Shown piece after piece: positions 14,717-17,030 of a stretch of DNA of 17,030 nucleotides (positions are counted from its first letter, which is position 1; each line of letters begins with the position of its first letter). This DNA is from Nitromaritima sp964584125 (GTDB lineage Bacteria; Nitrospinota; Nitrospinia; Nitrospinales; VA-1), in the NCBI GenBank assembly GCA_964584125.1, contig CAZOYP010000055.1, positions 1 to 17,030 on the forward strand. The letters run 5' to 3'. The notes under the pieces were generated by a model, which had not been told where the DNA came from, did not search any database, and saw only the letters and a program-made list of their open reading frames with translations. The position numbers and the translations under genes are program-made.

Positions 14717-14781
14717 ATTTCTCGGGTGCCTTCAAAAAACGTTTTATGTCATTGAGTAAAATTGAATTAAAATAAGGTTCA

Positions 14782-15171
14782 TTGCGTCGGGAATACGATA
14801 CAATATTCCATATAATCATCTATCAAGTCTTAATCGTGTTGTCACCTGAACAAAATGCCATTGTTTATCTGATGTTCCTGAACGGGATCCTATTTCTAGG
14901 CTTGCGCTTCATTGCATTTTCTATCGTCTATTATGACAGCAGGGAGTCGAAACGTATAGGGTATGCCTTACTAACAACCGTGCTGCTGATCGCAGTAATC
15001 CAGCAAGAATACCAGGCTATGATCCAATTGAGTTTTATTGATAGTAATATCCGAAAAATCCTGCTTGGAGGGTGTGTTGCTCCCGTATTCTTGTTATCGG
15101 TTACATACTATAGAATAAAACGTTTCAGGCTTGAGAGTTCATCCAATAAAATCAATCATTCTAAAAACTAG
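14782..15171 (+). CDS. Small multi-pass membrane protein of unknown function
   Basis: I do not recognise this family. The frame begins at TTG 14782, with AAGG only 4 nt upstream, and gives 129 residues; later starts such as GTG 14836 or ATG 14872 would remove the first membrane segment. Three or four hydrophobic stretches are visible: about 8-22, 28-52 (YLMFLNGILFLGLRFIAFSI), 60-76 (YALLTTVLLIAVIQ) and 93-109 (LLGGCVAPVFLLSVTYY), followed by a basic, polar tail. Its stop is 3 bp before the threonine aldolase start, which itself lacks a ribosome site, so the two are probably translationally coupled. Whether it is a transporter helper or unrelated cannot be told. Confidence 0.6.
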   Translation: MRREYDTIFHIIIYQVLIVLSPEQNAIVYLMFLNGILFLGLRFIAFSIVYYDSRESKRIGYALLTTVLLIAVIQQEYQAMIQLSFIDSNIRKILLGGCVAPVFLLSVTYYRIKRFRLESSSNKINHSKN

Positions 15172-15174
15172 CTA

Positions 15175-16209
15175 GTGAATACTATTGATCTAAGAAGCGA
15201 CACACTGACTCAGCCAACAAAAAGAATGCGCAAGGCAATGGCTGAAGCAGAAGTCGGAGATGATGTTTTCAGCGAAGACCCAACAATCAATCGTCTTGAA
15301 AAAATTGCTGCCAACAAAATGGGAAAGGAGGCAGCCGTTTTCGTTCCTAGTGGAACCATGGGCAACTTGATTAGTATGCTCTCCCACTGCAACCGAGGCG
15401 ATGAAGTTATCCTTGGAGACCAAAGCCATATTTTTCTGAATGAGGTCGGTGGCCTAGCCGCACTTGGGGGTATCCATCCACATATAATTCCAAATCAATC
15501 TGATGGCACGCTTAATCTAGAAACTGTTGAAAGCAAAATACGAGCAAGCGATTTGCACTACCCGCCTACCCGCGTAATTGCACTTGAAAATACGCACAAC
15601 TACTGTATGGGTTCACCAATTAAACCAGAATACATGCAACAGGCAGTTAGTTTAGCAAAGAGGTACAATTTAAAAGTACATGTCGACGGAGCGCGTATTT
15701 TTAATGCGTCTGTAGCCATAGGAGTAGATGTAAAAGATTTAGTCAGGGGAGTAGACTCAGTTATGTTCTGCCTATCTAAGGGGCTTTCTGCGCCTGTAGG
15801 CTCAATTGTATGTGGCAATAAAAAATTCATTGATAAAGCTCGAAAATGGAGAAAAATGGTGGGTGGTGGTATGCGTCAATCAGGCCACTTGGCAGCTTCT
15901 GGAATTGTCGCTTTGGATGAATTGGTGGATGAGCTAAAAAAAGACCACTCTAATGCGCAAGCCCTTGCTCAAGGCCTATCAATATTAAGAGGGATTGATT
16001 TGAAACCAGCGTTGATAAAAACTAATATCATTTTTTTCAGCCTAAAACACCCAACTCTAAGCCCAGAAGTATTTCTTAAAAAACTAGAGCTGCAAGGAAT
16101 TAAAATACTCATGATCCAACCCGGAGTATTTAGAGCCGTATTACATAGAGAAATATCAGAGTTTCAAGTCCAGCAGGTCATCCGTATATCTGAAGAATTA
16201 ACAAAATAA
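15175..16209 (+). CDS. ltaE: Low-specificity L-threonine aldolase (PLP-dependent)
   Basis: The enzyme splits L-threonine or L-allo-threonine into glycine and acetaldehyde, with pyridoxal phosphate as cofactor, in the cytoplasm. The 344-residue product shows the family start IDLRSDTLTQPTKRM and GDDVFSEDPTINRLE. The phosphate-binding VPSGTMGN lies at 57-64, H85 in GDQSHIF would stack on the cofactor, D171 in HVDGARIFNA would bind the pyridine nitrogen, and K202 in CLSKGLSAPVGS would form the Schiff base. Start is GTG 15175, the only one matching the family N-terminus; it has no ribosome site and lies 3 bp after the membrane protein gene. All catalytic residues are present, so activity is expected. 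The exact substrate stereochemistry is not readable from the sequence. Confidence 0.94.
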   Translation: MNTIDLRSDTLTQPTKRMRKAMAEAEVGDDVFSEDPTINRLEKIAANKMGKEAAVFVPSGTMGNLISMLSHCNRGDEVILGDQSHIFLNEVGGLAALGGIHPHIIPNQSDGTLNLETVESKIRASDLHYPPTRVIALENTHNYCMGSPIKPEYMQQAVSLAKRYNLKVHVDGARIFNASVAIGVDVKDLVRGVDSVMFCLSKGLSAPVGSIVCGNKKFIDKARKWRKMVGGGMRQSGHLAASGIVALDELVDELKKDHSNAQALAQGLSILRGIDLKPALIKTNIIFFSLKHPTLSPEVFLKKLELQGIKILMIQPGVFRAVLHREISEFQVQQVIRISEELTK

Positions 16210-16326
16210 TTTTTAACAAAACACAATCAGAGCTCTATAGAGTGATTGACAGAAAGATAAAGAACAACTAGAATGTTTGACTGCGTAATTAGTGGATTTA
16301 TTTTTTTAAACTTGGAGAATATATAG

Positions 16327-16569
16327 ATGGGACTGCCAGCAAAAAACATCTCGGAGTTATTGCAAAAGGCAATGGATGTGGTAAAAAGCCGTTATCTTCT
16401 ATGCATTCTGCTTTCTCAGAGAATTCATCAATTAGAGAAAGGCGCCCCACCAGCCATAGAGGTTGACCCTGATGAGTACTCATCACCAAAAACTTTTTTA
16501 AAATTATCCCTCATGGAAATCATTGAAGGGAATATGGATGTTGAAAAACCCGAAGGCGAGTCTGCTTGA
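16327..16569 (+). CDS. rpoZ: DNA-directed RNA polymerase omega subunit
   Basis: Omega is the small RNA polymerase subunit that wraps the C-terminus of beta-prime and aids assembly. The 80-residue product fits the family size (E. coli has 91). It shows an N-terminal helix ISELLQKAMDVVKSRYLLCI, then SQRIHQLEKGAPP, matching the omega pattern in which an Arg-aromatic pair is followed by an alanine/serine-rich helix with RxxQL and Gly-x-Pro. LKLSLMEIIEGNM near residue 58 matches the AL-EI-G element. ATG 16327 has GGAG 9 nt upstream. It lies 117 bp after ltaE and before a strong terminator. Divergence from the well-known sequences keeps this slightly open. Confidence 0.8.
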   Translation: MGLPAKNISELLQKAMDVVKSRYLLCILLSQRIHQLEKGAPPAIEVDPDEYSSPKTFLKLSLMEIIEGNMDVEKPEGESA

Positions 16570-16639
16570 GGGATAACTCTTCCTTATACTAAAATAATGC
16601 ATTTAGATTTTAGGTTAATTCAGTAGGATAACCTAAAAA

Positions 16640-16665
16640 AAAAGCCCGCCGAAAGGCGGGCTTTT
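16640..16665. terminator. Strong bidirectional intrinsic terminator
   Basis: GCCCGCC (16644-16650) and GGCGGGC (16655-16661) form a 7-bp GC stem around a GAAA tetraloop. It is extended by AAAA/TTTT pairs to 11 bp and flanked by A and T tracts on both sides. It sits between the convergent rpoZ and haem-subunit genes and should stop both transcripts. Confidence 0.92.
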
Positions 16666-16687
16666 CCCTTTTTACTTACTGCATCCC

Positions 16688-17030
16688 TTAAAAGGGAAGT
16701 TCATCTTGTTTAACTTTTCCGTCTGCATACATCTTTCTGGTTCGCTTGGTCATCCATACGAGCCATCCTTGCAAACCAACAAACACAACAGCCATAATAG
16801 GAGGCATGTAGTATAAAGAATCAGGCAGAGGCGGCTCCAAAATGGTGTAATACCACGTAGAAATTGCCATATGCTCGTCTTTCTCTTTATCCCATCCAGC
16901 CCACTGCATAAATGCTACGGGAATGAACTGCTCAGCAGGTATCTGAACGTCCATGTCACCGTCGGTGGTTAAATTTCGCTGGAACATAACCTTCACACGG
17001 CCTTGGTGGTAAATGGCATCAACAACTTTC
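16688..17030 (-). CDS. Ethylbenzene-dehydrogenase-type haem-binding subunit, membrane-anchored C-terminal part (NxrC-like)
   Basis: The frame is open to the right edge, so the N-terminus is missing; 113 residues are visible. The start of the visible part, KVVDAIYHQGRVKVMFQRNL, matches the strand with conserved Gly and Arg in the haem b-binding domain of DMSO-reductase-family gamma subunits. Further on, FIPVAFMQWAGWDKEKDEHM and AISTWYYTILEPP match the family block with Trp, Gly and Ser-x-Trp-Tyr. A membrane helix (MPPIMAVVFVGLQGWLVWM) and a basic tail follow. Such subunits pass electrons between a molybdenum enzyme and a cytochrome; nitrite oxidoreductase gamma (NxrC) is one candidate. The catalytic subunits are not in the window, so the substrate stays open. 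Confidence 0.65.
   Translation of the reverse strand, partial: KVVDAIYHQGRVKVMFQRNLTTDGDMDVQIPAEQFIPVAFMQWAGWDKEKDEHMAISTWYYTILEPPLPDSLYYMPPIMAVVFVGLQGWLVWMTKRTRKMYADGKVKQDELPF

Larger units (their letters stand above)
14148..14781. other. 634-bp divergent intergenic regulatory region
   Basis: No credible gene is seen here on either strand. It contains the sigma-54 promoter for fliL (14376-14391), a 19-bp palindrome (14437-14455), an 8-bp inverted repeat nearer the plus-strand operon (14699-14716), a short palindrome AAAACGTTTT (14736-14745) and two copies of AAAACTGCCAA (14309-14319 and 14604-14614). The stretch is very AT-rich. Confidence 0.7.

Noticed and set aside
16298..16489. 63-codon minus-strand frame across rpoZ
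   Set aside because: Antisense to rpoZ, which has a ribosome site and family motifs.

Overview
The window comes from an AT-rich, diderm, LPS-bearing bacterium with a flagellum. Most of it (positions 1255 to 14147, minus strand) is a flagellar basal-body, export and regulatory cluster in the order fliL-fliM-fliN, then fliO-fliP-fliQ-fliR-flhB, then flhA-flhF-flhG-(2-TM protein)-(possible small ORF)-fliA. The FlhF/FlhG pair suggests control of flagellar position and number, as in polar flagellates. The last, truncated gene encodes the C-terminal part of an ethylbenzene-dehydrogenase-type haem-binding subunit with a membrane anchor. It resembles the gamma subunits of nitrite oxidoreductases and related molybdoenzymes. 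Together with the gene order, this makes a Nitrospinota/Nitrospirota or deltaproteobacterial-type host my best guess; that is inference, not something shown.

Layout: (1) 1-1239, plus strand: 3' end of acpS and an LpxL/HtrB-type lipid A acyltransferase. (2) 1255-6478, minus strand: flhA-flhF-flhG-2TM-fliA, tightly packed with overlaps. (3) 6479-6722: a non-coding gap with a candidate sigma-54 promoter for the flhA block. (4) 6723-10875, minus strand: fliO-P-Q-R-flhB, mostly overlapping; FliO is unusually long, with a signal peptide and an extra periplasmic AMIN-like domain. (5) 10876-12139: an island in the middle of the flagellar cluster. It holds a candidate sigma-54 promoter for fliO on the minus strand, and on the plus strand an unrecognised secreted protein gene plus a 25-residue single-TM microprotein, separated by a repeated leader sequence. 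(6) 12140-14147, minus strand: fliL-M-N. (7) 14148-14781: a 634-bp regulatory region with a near-perfect sigma-54 promoter and a 19-bp palindrome placed like an activator site. (8) 14782-16569, plus strand: a small membrane protein, L-threonine aldolase and the RNA polymerase omega subunit. (9) A strong bidirectional terminator, then the 3' part of the haem-binding subunit on the minus strand.

Regulatory logic (inference): each of the three flagellar blocks is preceded by a -24/-12 type element with the GG and GC dinucleotides at correct spacing. This fits a sigma-54/activator-driven middle flagellar class, with FliA (sigma-28), made from the last block, driving late genes elsewhere. I saw no tRNA, rRNA, CRISPR array, insertion sequence or phage gene.
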